Source: Hydrangea macrophylla (lineage: Eukaryota > Streptophyta > Magnoliopsida > Cornales > Hydrangeaceae). Taken from it: DNA of 64,000 nucleotides. The DNA lies in NCBI GenBank assembly GCA_033977485.1, contig CM066985.1, positions 76,265,045 through 76,329,044 of the forward strand, written 5' to 3'. A program made the translations under genes and the position numbers. Position 1 is the stretch's first letter. Each line of letters opens with the position of its first letter. Shown in pieces: positions 37,706 through 47,525 of this stretch. A model generated the notes under the pieces. It was not told the origin of the DNA, did not search any database, and saw nothing but the letters and a program-made list of their open reading frames with translations.

Positions 37706-38398
37706 TTATCTATTAAGGCCCTCTAAGAACTCCTCAGGGTCCTCCTTCTCCTCCTCGATGGCAGCTGGATTTGCTTCGTGGTTCTGCTCAGGCATCGGTA
37801 TTATCTTGTCCAAATTAACTGGTGGTGCTAGATGGTCGTGTACATCATCTCCTGCTCTCTGAAGATCGTCTACTGGGTCAACCTCCTCGATCGGCTCGTT
37901 GTTACTACTTGCCGGATTATCCTTAATTGTCAGGTCATCGTCGTCATCTGTGTCGTCACCATTAGATGGTTCGTCTGCTGAGTGGTCACTGCCTGCAGAA
38001 TCCTCTCCACTCGCTATGTCGTCATCGCTATCTATATCTATGGGATCTGAATCAGCATCTGGCTCTGGTATGGGCTCGGGTGAGAATGGAAGTGTTGGTG
38101 CGGCCATGATAATCGGGAAGAGTATATCGTCATATAGTGCCTCGTCATGAGTCATGCTGATAGGCTCCTGGCGAATAAGTACGGTAGTCTCTGAAGCATG
38201 GATCGACTCGGGCTGAACTTGATCCGGATACTGCAATGTATCGGTAAGTGTAGCTCTCCATATGTCCTCCTCTAAGATATGCCTCGCCCTCTAGCAGTTC
38301 CGTTGTCGATATAGTACAGGGTCGGCAGGCTGGATACGACCGTCGCGATTATAGTGACCTCCAAAATCATCATAAATGAAGCTCGACTCCGTAGTCAT
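37706..38398 (-). pseudogene. Acidic gag-position reading frame with one internal stop
   Basis: A single frame runs from ATG at 38396-38398, about 100 bp after the primer-binding site, to TAA at 37706-37708: 230 codons with only one stop, TAG at 38291-38293 (codon 36). An internal ATG at 38234-38236 would give 176 residues. The product is strongly acidic: residues roughly 114-160 of the long frame are mostly Asp, Glu and Ser, with the run DDTDDDDD. Prolines and hydrophobics (PIIMAAPTLPFSPEPIPEP) precede it and a Glu-rich tail (EEEKEDPEEF) follows. I recognise no domain. The position right after the primer site is where gag starts, so it may be a gag N-terminal region or an extra ORF. An uninterrupted 195 codons after the stop suggests only slight decay. 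Confidence 0.6.
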
Positions 38399-38495
38399 TC
38401 AAGAGGAGCTAACTTAGTGTCAGTACTAATACAAGGTAAATCTTAGGCTCATAACTTAAGGTGTAGGACAATCAGTGAGCGTGTCTAAACCTAAA

Positions 38496-38507
38496 GCTCT
38501 GATACCA
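38496..38507 (-). promoter_or_regulatory. Primer-binding site, initiator tRNA-Met
   Basis: The minus strand reads TGGTATCAGAGC, complementary to the 3' end of plant initiator tRNA-Met, starting eight bases inside the 5' LTR end (38516). The match stops after 12 bases (TTTAGG follows). It primes minus-strand DNA synthesis and proves that the right-hand LTR is the 5' LTR. Confidence 0.95.
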
Positions 38508-39288
38508 AAAATCCCTGTCACGCCCCGAAGTACCAAAAATAGGGAAAAAAAAAATTTCCTTTATGGGTTCGTAGACACGTGACTGGTTGTGAGTGTCACC
38601 TGATTGTCCAAACATGCTTATAACAATAATGTGATATAGGAAAGTGACTAAGTTCAGTGGAAGCAGAAATTTAAAACATCCAAGTCTTACATCAGTAGTA
38701 TATTACAGGCCAAAAAGATATCCAAAAGATACATATTACAAGACCAGCTAAACTATTACATTACTAACATAATAATAACAGAACTACAACAAAAGAAAAG
38801 CTCCAAAGCCTTCAACTGGCAAAACCGTAGCCTTCCTCGTAGTAGTCTTCACCAGCATAGTCTTCAGTAGTAAAGTCAGCATCTTGATAGCAGTCGGCTC
38901 CGTCTGGACCTGCAAAGGCTGGACGTGGAAGGTCCAGCGGCATGAAAAGCCGTTAGCGGTTAAGCTAAGTGAGGGTCCCCTTAAGGTCACCACCACTTTA
39001 GGTACGTTATTCTTCATCTCTCTTATTTCTCGAAACCATATCTCATTCATCATTTCTTATTCTCGATACTATGCCTTGTTCGTCTTTTCTCATTCTCAAA
39101 ACCATGTCTTATTTAAACCCAATCATTCCCTTTGAAACTTAACCCAGAACTGAATTGAGCAATGACATTGACTGAAAGAAGACTTAACTCCAAACGCATT
39201 TACTGGTCAAGAAAGAACAACACTCAACAATGAATAGTTAACTGTCGCCCAACTGGCACTCAAACTGTCGCCCAAATGGCATAAGTGT

Positions 39289-39579
39289 GCGGGACATTAA
39301 CAATCTCTTGGTCGAACACGTCATGCCGATCCTCAGGTCGCCCGCACGTTACCGAACACGTCATGCCGATCCTCAGACCAAGGGTACGGGAAATTAATAA
39401 TCACTTGGACGAACACGTCATGCCGATCCTCAGGTCACCCGTACATAATCGAACACGTCATGCCGATCCTCAGTCCAAGGGTGCGGAAAAATAATCAACC
39501 ACTTGATCGAACACGTCACGACGATCCTCAGGTCATCCGCACTTGACCGAACACGTCATGCCGATCCTCAGATCAAGGA
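39289..39579 (-). repeat. Tandem repeats in 5' LTR, six ACACGTCATGCCGATCC boxes
   Basis: Counterpart of 32190-32480, with the same alternating 40 and 57-58 bp spacing. Two of the LTR differences fall here: TAATCGAAC for TAACCGAAC, and CACGACGATCC for CACGACTATCC. At the second site this LTR has the form found in the other boxes. Confidence 0.9.
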
Positions 39580-40266
39580 ACAAAACATAACTCACCAATC
39601 GACACCATGGAATTACCGAAAGACCAATTTACAAGAAATATCCAAACACGACACGAAAGTTCACGAATCAACTTTGACCGGTAGTCACACGACTAGAAAC
39701 GAGGCTCAATGTCCCTTATTCGCATTAAATCTGTTATCGAAGGTTTTATCATTATTTTACGCGTTCGCACGTTTCGTAGTTTAGTTCATTAATATCATCC
39801 ATTTATAACCGTTAATATTTCGCTATACGTCCGACATTCCGTTTTCCTCTCAATATAATTACGATGGAAACTTTCCCGATCATTTATCAACGCAATAATC
39901 GTGCCATATAATATATTTATAGTTTGGGTATGAACTTTCCAACGGTCATTAAACTACATTCACGTACCTTATGGATTTATAATCATGGATTTAATACCAA
40001 TAAAACATATAGATGAAACCCATAACATACTCATCTACGCGATAGCACTACCATAGCACAATATTTTTATAACAACACAGGTACCGGAAAACTAGCATCA
40101 ACAATCAACACCATGCATAACAAAATATCATACAAAAAGCTACACAATCTGCCAGGATACATTTTCACTGTGTTGACTGAATTAACATGATTTATTTGGG
40201 CATGATAAATTACTTTGTAGATCAAACTCAAAACTAAAACATTGTAGATAATAGGAATATCTTCAT

Positions 40267-40945
40267 GTACAAAAAAATCTAGCTTCAATAACATTTTTGA
40301 GCTACTCAAACAATTTATTTAACAAGACATTTCTTATATCTCGGACTGTTCTGTCCCAGATTTATAGTACTGTATTGTACGTAACTTTCACCTATTAAGG
40401 AGGGGTTTTTAGACTGAGCTATAGAAGGGTTATTTGTAGATCTATGAGTTAGCTTTCACCACAAAAAAACCTAGCTTAATTCTCATTTTTGAACTGCACA
40501 AAACATTCATTTTACTAAACTATGTTCTGCTGAGAGTTTCAGTTTCTCAGATTTATATCACTGCGTTTTACATGCATTTCACCCATGAAGGAGTGATTTC
40601 TAGACTGAGCTACAGAAGGATTATTTGTAGATAAATGAGTTATCTTTTACCACAAAAACACCTAGCTTAATTCGGATTTTGGAGCTCCTCAAAACATCAA
40701 TTTTACTAAACTATGTTTTGCTGGAAGTTTCTGTTTTCTCAGGTTTATAACACTGCGTTGTACATGCATTTCACCCATGAAGGAGTGATTTCTAGACTGA
40801 GCTATAGAAGAGTTATTTGTAGATATATGAGTTAGCTTTTACCACAAAAAAACCTAGCTTAATTCGGATTTGTGAGCTACACAAAACATCCATTTTGCTA
40901 AACTACATTCTGCTGAGAGTTTCAGTTTCTCAGATTTATGGATTT
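40267..40945 (-). repeat. Tandem repeats in 5' LTR, ~191 bp period
   Basis: Counterpart of 33168-33846. Units start near 40397, 40588 and 40780, with one partial diverged unit before them. Two LTR differences lie inside: GAGCTATAG for GAGATATAG, and CACAAAAACACC for CACAAAAAAACC. Confidence 0.88.
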
Positions 40946-41262
40946 GTTTTGCATGTCATGGAATCTTCAACACAACAACATCAAACTTCTACTAAATATT
41001 AGTACATATTATGGGTTCTAAATTGAGTTAGATTACTCACAAATTACTCACTATTTACTCACCAAAACTTGAAATTAAGCTTGATGTTGTTCTTGAGCTT
41101 GATGGAGCTTGAACTTCAACTTCAATGGTGTCACCTTCTTCTTCTCCTTGTTTTTCTTCCATATTTCCATGGGATTTAATACTCCCAGCTCTATTTCTTC
41201 ACTTAGGTGTAGATCATGAAGACAAGAGTGTCAAATGTGTGTGTGTATGCATGTAGGTGTGC

Positions 41263-41269
41263 TTATATA
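41263..41269 (-). promoter_or_regulatory. TATA box of the element's own promoter (5' LTR)
   Basis: TATATAA on the minus strand within TCTATATAAGCACACC. The ~375 bp upstream to the LTR edge is U3, with two GGACATGTGTCC near-palindromes, a CATGTGG/CCACATG hairpin and repeated ACGTG cores, which are plausible bZIP or bHLH-type sites. This is promoter prediction from motif and position only. Confidence 0.62.
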
Positions 41270-41645
41270 GAAAATGCAAGTGCTAGGTGTCATATTGCAT
41301 GCTTGCATGCTAGGACATGTGTCCATGAAGTGGACATGTGTCCAAGAGGGTGGCATGTGGTTGCCACATGGTCGGCCATGTGGGCCCACCTCGGGTTGTG
41401 TGCCACTTCCTCAGTTTACGTGCAAAACTTCCTCGGTATGCGTGTCGGTCTCGAAGTACGTGCAAACTGGTATTATTTCTAATGTCCAGGTCCGGGTACG
41501 GGACTAAGTTAAATCTTATTATGGTCGAGTCGGTATGGTTAATACAGGCTATATAGTAATAATACAACACGTCCATACCGTCACGTAATTAAAATAATAA
41601 TATAATAATATAGTGGGTCCAATACAGAAAATTGCAGGTGTTACA

Positions 41646-41650
41646 CTAAC
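41646..41650. repeat. Target-site duplication, right (CTAAC)
   Basis: The second copy of the 5 bp duplication follows ...GGTGTTACA, and the satellite then continues GGAATGCATAACGG. Confidence 0.97.
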
Positions 41651-43520
41651 GGAATGCATAACGGATTCACGGTTCACAAAAAATGCAAAACAATGACTCT
41701 TTAGTCACTTAGGCTTGAAAAAACGTAGTTTTGGGGCTTTTGAGTAGCGAAACGGTAAACCGCTTAACCAAACACCACGAAACCTTACATGCACCTCAAA
41801 CATGCCTAAATAAACTTGTGGGAACTAACGGAATGCATATGCATAACCAAACACCACGAAACCTTACACGCACCTCAAATATGCCTAAATAAACTTGCGG
41901 GAACTAACAGAATGAATAACGGATTCACGGTTTACAAAAAATGCACAAAAATGACTCTTTTAGTTACTTAGGCTTGAAAAAACGTAGTTTTAGGGGTTTT
42001 GAGTAGCGAATCGGTAAATCGCTTAACCAAACACCACGAAACCTTACACGCACCTCAAACATGCCTAAATAAACTTGCGGAAACTAACGGAATGCATAAC
42101 GGATTCACGGTTCTTAAAAAATGCAAAAAATCACATATTAGTCACTTAGGCTTGAAAAAACGTAGTTTTGGGGCTTTTGAGTAGCGAATCGGTAAACCGC
42201 TTAACCAAATGCCATGAAACATTACACGCACCTCAAAGATGCCGAAATAAACTTGTGGGAACTAATAGAATTCATAACGGATTCACACTGTACAAAAAAT
42301 GCAAAAAAATGACTCTTTTAGTCACTTAGGCTTGAAAAAACGTAGTTTTGGGGGTTTTGAGTAGCGAATCGGTAAACCTCTTAACCAAACACCACGAAAC
42401 ATTACATACCCCTCAAACATGCCTAAATAAACTTACTGAAACTAACGGAATGCATAACGGATTCACGCTTTACAGAAAATGTGAAAAAATGACTCTTTAG
42501 TCACTTAGGCTTGAAAAAACGTAGTTTTGGGGGTTTTGAGTAGCCAATCGGTAAACCGCTTAGCCAAACACTACGAAACCATGCACACACCTCAAACATT
42601 CCTAAGTAAACTTGTGAGAACTAACGGATTGCATAACGGACTCACGCTTTACAAAAAATGCGAAAAAATGACTCTTTCAGTCACTTAGGCTTGAAGAAGT
42701 GTAGTTTTGGGGCTTTTGAGTAGCGAATCGGTAAACCGCTTAACCAAAATCCACAAAACTTTACACGCACCTCAAACATGCCAAAATAAACTTGCGAGTA
42801 CTAACAGAATGCATAACGGATTCACGATTCACAAAAAATTCAAAAAATGACTCTTTAGTCACTTAGGCTTGAAAAAACGTAGTTTTGGGGCTTTTGAGTA
42901 TCAAATTGATGAACCGCATAACCAAACACCCCGAAACTTTACACACACCTCAAACATGCCTAAATAAACTTCCGAGAACTAACGGAATGCATAACGGATT
43001 CACGGTGTACAAAAAATGCAAAAAAATGACTCTTTTAATCACTTAGGCTTGAAAAAACGTAGTTTTAGGGGTTTTGAGTAGCTGATCGGTAAACCGCTTA
43101 ACCAAACACCATAAAACTGCACCTCAAACATGCCTAAATAAACTTGCGGGATCTAACGGAATGCATAACGGATTCACGGTTCACAAAAAATGTGAAAAAT
43201 GACACTTTAGTCACTCAGGCTTTAAAACGTAGTTTTGGGGCTTTTGAGTAGCGGATCGGTAAACCGCTTAACCAAACACCACGAAACCTTACATGCACCT
43301 CAAACATGCCTAAATAAACTTGTGGGAACTAACGGAATGCATAACAGATTCACGCTTTACAAGAAATTCAAAAAAATGACACTTTAGTCACTTTGGCTTG
43401 AAAAAACGTAGTTTTGTGGCTTATGAGTAGCGAATCGATAAACCGCATAACCAAACACCACGAAACCTTACACGCACCTCAAACATGCCTAAATAAACTT
43501 GCGGGAACTAACGGAATGCA
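41646..43520. repeat. 2751 bp HOR, copy 3, right part
   Basis: It continues in the phase of 28140 onward. The truncated monomer is at 41834 (188 bp in, against 189 bp in copy 2), then AACAGAATGAATAACGG near 41906 matches 28403, and AATGCCATGAAAC near 42208 matches 28702. Similarity can be followed to about 43.4 kb. A second truncated monomer at 43518 marks the edge of this block. Confidence 0.75.
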
Positions 43521-43949
43521 TATGCATAACCAAACACCACGAAACCTTACACGCTCCTCAAACATGCCTAAATAAACTTATGGGAACTAACGGAATGCAT
43601 AACGGATTCACGGTTCACAAAAAATGAGAAAAAAATGAATCTTTAGTCACTTGGGCTTGAAAAAACGTAGTTATGGGGCTTTTGAGTAGCGAATCGGTAA
43701 ACCGCTTAACCAAACGCCATGAAACATTACATGCACCTCAAACATGCCTAAATAAACTTGTGGGAACTAACGGAATGCATAACGGATTCACGCTTTACAA
43801 AAAATGCAAAAAAATAACTCTTTTAGTCACTTAGGCTTGAAAAAATGTAGTTTTGGGGGTTTTGAGTAGTGAATCGGTACACCGCTTAACCAAACACCAC
43901 GAAACCTTACACACACCTCAAACATGCCTAAATAAACTTGCGGGATCTA

Positions 43950-45922
43950 ACGGAATGCATAACGGATTCACGGTTCACAAAAAATGTGAAAAATTAACTC
44001 TTTAGTCACTCAGGCTTTGAAACGTAGTTATGGGGCTTTTGAGTAGCGAATCGGTAAACCGCTTAACCAAACACCACAAAAACTTACATGCACCTCAAAC
44101 ATGCCTAAATAAACTTGTGGGAACTAACGGAATGCATGACGGATTCATGCTTTACAAAAAATGCGAAAAAATGACACTTTAGTCACTTAGGCTTGAAAAA
44201 ACGTAGTTTTGAGGCTTTTGAGTAGCGAATCGATAAACCGCATAACCAAACACCACGAAAAATTACACGCACCTCAAACAAGCCAAAATAAACTTTCAGG
44301 AACTAACAGAATGCATAACGGATTCACTGTTTACAAAAAATGCGAAAAAATGACTCTTTTAGTCACTTAGGCTTGAAAAAATGTAGTTTCAGGGGTTTTG
44401 ATTAGCGAATCGGCAAACCGCTTAACCAAACACCACGAAACATTACACGCACCTCAAACATGCCTAAATAAACATGTGGGAATTAACGGAATGCATAACG
44501 GTTTCACGCTTTACAAAAAATGCAAAAAAATGACTCTTTAGTCACTTAGGCTTAAAAAAACGTAGTTTTGGGGGTTTTGAGTAGCAAATCGATAAACTGC
44601 ATAACCAAACACTACGGAACCTTACACGCATCTCAAACATGCCTAAATAAACTTGCGGGAACTAACGGAATGCATAACGGATTCTTGGTTTAAAAAAAAT
44701 GCGAAAAAATGACTCTTTTAGTCACTTAGACTTGAAAAAACGTAGTTTTAGGGGTTTTGACTAGCGAATCGGTAAACCGCTTAACCAAACACCACAAAAC
44801 CTTACACGTACCTCAAACATGCCTAAATAAACCTGTGGGAACTAACGGAATGCATAACGGATTCACGGTTCACAAAAAATGCGAAAAAATGAATCTTTAG
44901 TCACTTAGGCTTGAAAAAACGTAGTTTTGGGGCTTTTGAGTAGCGAATCGGTAAACCGCTTAACCAAATGCCACGAAATATTACACGCACCTCAAACTTG
45001 CCTAAATAAACTTTTGGGAAATAACAAAATGCATAACGGATTCACGCTTTACAAAAAATGCAAAAAAATGACTCATTTAGTCACTTAGGCTTGAAAAAAT
45101 GTAGTTTTGGGGGTTTTGAGTAGTGAATCGGTACACCGCTTAACCAAACAACACGAAACCTTACACACACCTAAAACATACCTAAATAAACTTGCAGGAA
45201 CTAACAGAATGCATAACGTATTCACGGTTCACAAAAAATGCGAAAAAATGACTCTTTAGTCACTTATGTTTGAAAAAACGTAGTTTTGGTGCTTTTGAGT
45301 AGCGAATCGGTAAACCTCTAAACCAAACACCACGAAACATTACACGCACCTCAAACATGCCTAAATAAACTTGTGGGAACTAACGGAATGCATCACGGAT
45401 TCACGCTTTACAAAAAATGCAAAAAAATGACTCTTTAGTCACTTAGGCTTGAAAAAAAGTTTGTTTTTGGGGTTTTGAGTAGTGAATCGGTAATCCGCTT
45501 AACCAAAAACCACAAAACCTTACACGCACCTCAAACATGCCTAAATAAACATGCGGGAACTAACAAAAATGAATAACGGATTCACGGTTTACAAATAATG
45601 CAAAAAAATGACTCTTTTAGTCACTTAGGCTTGAAAAAACGTTGTTTTAGGGGTTTTGAGTAGCGAATCGGTAAATCGCTTAACCAAACACCACGAAACC
45701 TTACATGTACCTCAAACATGCCTAAATAAAGTTGCGGGAACTAACGGAATGCATAACGGATTCACGGTTCACAAAAAATGCGAAAAAATGACACTTTAGT
45801 CACTTAGGCTTGAAAAAACAATGTTTTGGGGCTTTTGAGTAGCGAATTGGTAAACCGCTTAACCAAATGCCACGAAACATTACACGCACCTCAAACATGC
45901 CTAAATAATCTTGTGGGAACTA
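43950..45922. repeat. 11-monomer HOR, copy 1 (1973 bp)
   Basis: Private markers recur 1973 bp later: AATGCATGACGG (44131 and 46104), ACTACGGAACC (44611 and 46584), GATTCTTGGTTTAAAAAAAA (near 44680 and 46652) and AGTTTGTTTTTGGGG (near 45458 and 47430). Confidence 0.8.
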
Positions 45923-47525
45923 ACCGAATGTATAACGGATTCACGGTTCACAAAAAATGTGAAAAATTAACTCTTTAGTCACTCAGGCTTTGAAACGTAG
46001 TTTTGGGCCTTTTGAGTAACGAATCGGTAAACCGCTTAACCAAACACCACAAAAACTTACATGCACCTCAAACATGCCTAAATAAACTTGTGAGAACTAA
46101 CGGAATGCATGACGGATTCACGCTTTACAAAAAATGCGAAAAAATGACACTTTAGTCACTTAGACTTGAAAAAACGTAGTTTTGAGGCTTTTGAGTAGCG
46201 AATCGATAAACCGCATAACCAAACACCACGAAAAATTACACGCACCTCAAACAAGCCAAAATAAACTTTCAGGAACTAACAGAATGCATAACGGATTCAC
46301 TGTTTACAAAAAATGCGAAAAAATGACTCTTTTAGTCACTTAGGCTTGAAAAAATGTAGTTTTAGAGGTTTTGAGTAGCGAATCGGCAAACCGCTAAACC
46401 AAACACCACGAAACATTACACGCACCTCAAACATGCCTAAATAAACATGTGGGAATTAACGGAATGCATAACGGTTTCACGCTTTACAAAAAATGCAAAA
46501 AAATGACTCTTTAGTCACTTAGGCTTAAAAAAACGTAGTTTTGGGGGTTTTGAGTAGCAAATCGATAAACTGCATAACCAAACACTACGGAACCTTACAC
46601 GCATCTCGAACATGCCTAAATAAACTTGCGGGAACTAACGGAATGCATAACGGATTCTTGGTTTAAAAAAAATGCGAAAAAATGACTCTTTTAGTCACTT
46701 AGGCTTGAAAAAACGTAGTTTTAGGGGTTTTGACTAGCGAATCGGTAAACCGCTTAACCAAACACCACAAAACCTTACACGCACCTCAAACATGCCTAAA
46801 TAAACCTGTGGGAACTAACGGAATGCATAACGGATTCACGGTTCACAAAAAATGCGAAAAAATGAATCTTTAGTCACTTAGGCTTGAAAAAACGTAGTTT
46901 TGGGGCTTTTGAGTAGCGAATCGGTAAACCGCTTAACCAAATGCCACGAAATATTACACGCACCTCAACCATGCCTAAATAAACTTTTGGGAACTAACGA
47001 AATGCATAACGGATTCACGCTTTACAAAAAATGCAAAAAAATGACTCTTTTAGTAACTTAGGCTTGAAAAAATGTAGTTTCGGGGGTTTTGAGTAGTGAA
47101 TCGGTACACCGCTTAACCAAACAACACGAAACCTTACACACACCTAAAACATACCTAAATAAACTTGCATGAACTAACAGAATGCATAACGTATTCACGG
47201 TTCACAAAAAATGCGAAAAAATGACTCTTTAGTCACTTATGCTTGAAAAAACGTAGTTTTGGGGGTTTTGAGTAGCGAATCGGTAAACCTCTTAACCAAA
47301 CACAACGAAACATTACACGCACCTCAAACATGCCTAAATAAACTTGTGGGAACTAACGGAATGCATCACGGATTCACGCTTTACAAAAAATGCAAAAAAA
47401 TGACTCTTTAGTCACTTAGGCTTGAAAAAAAGTTTGTTTTTGGGGTTTTGAGTAGTGAATCGGTAATCCGCTTAACCAAAAACCACAAAACCTTACACGC
47501 ACCTCAAACATGCCTAAATAAACTT
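45923..47525. repeat. 11-monomer HOR, copy 2 (incomplete)
   Basis: Follows copy 1 to about 47.52 kb. There copy 1 has AACATGCGGGAACTAAC leading to an AATGAATAACGG monomer, and copy 2 has AACTTGCGGG leading to an ordinary AATGCATAACGG monomer. About nine of eleven monomers are present. Confidence 0.75.

Larger units (their letters stand above)
31417..41645 (-). mobile_element. Non-autonomous Ty3/gypsy LTR retrotransposon (Tekay/Del-like, LARD-like)
   Basis: A complete 10229 bp element: two 3130 bp direct LTRs, a 3969 bp interior and a 5 bp target duplication. Orientation is minus. The primer-binding site lies beside the right-hand LTR and the polypurine tract beside the left-hand LTR, so the 5' LTR is 38516-41645. 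LTR ends in sense direction are TGTAACACC and GGGGCGTGACA. The polypurine tract is preceded by TTCGAGGACGAAATCC. These end features and the long LTRs are familiar from Tekay/Del chromoviruses, so the lineage call rests on ends and gag traces, not on a reverse transcriptase. I found no protease, RT, RNase H, integrase or chromodomain motifs. What remains is an acidic frame after the primer site and decayed zinc knuckles before the 3' LTR. The element must have relied on proteins supplied in trans. Confidence 0.93.
38516..41645 (-). repeat. 5' LTR (3130 bp)
   Basis: Same length as the left LTR and nearly identical (about five substitutions by eye). In sense orientation it starts TGTAACACCTGCAATTTTC at 41645 and ends GGTACTTCGGGGCGTGACA at 38516. 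It supplies the promoter for the element: transcription should start roughly 30 bases after the TATA box at 41263-41269 and run toward decreasing coordinates. R-U5 is unusually long and repeat-rich. Confidence 0.96.

Noticed and set aside
31417..41645. Two separate solo-LTR insertions instead of one element
   Set aside because: Only one pair of CTAAC duplications exists, at the outer ends. A primer-binding site and a polypurine tract sit at the inner LTR edges in consistent orientation, so this is one full-length element.
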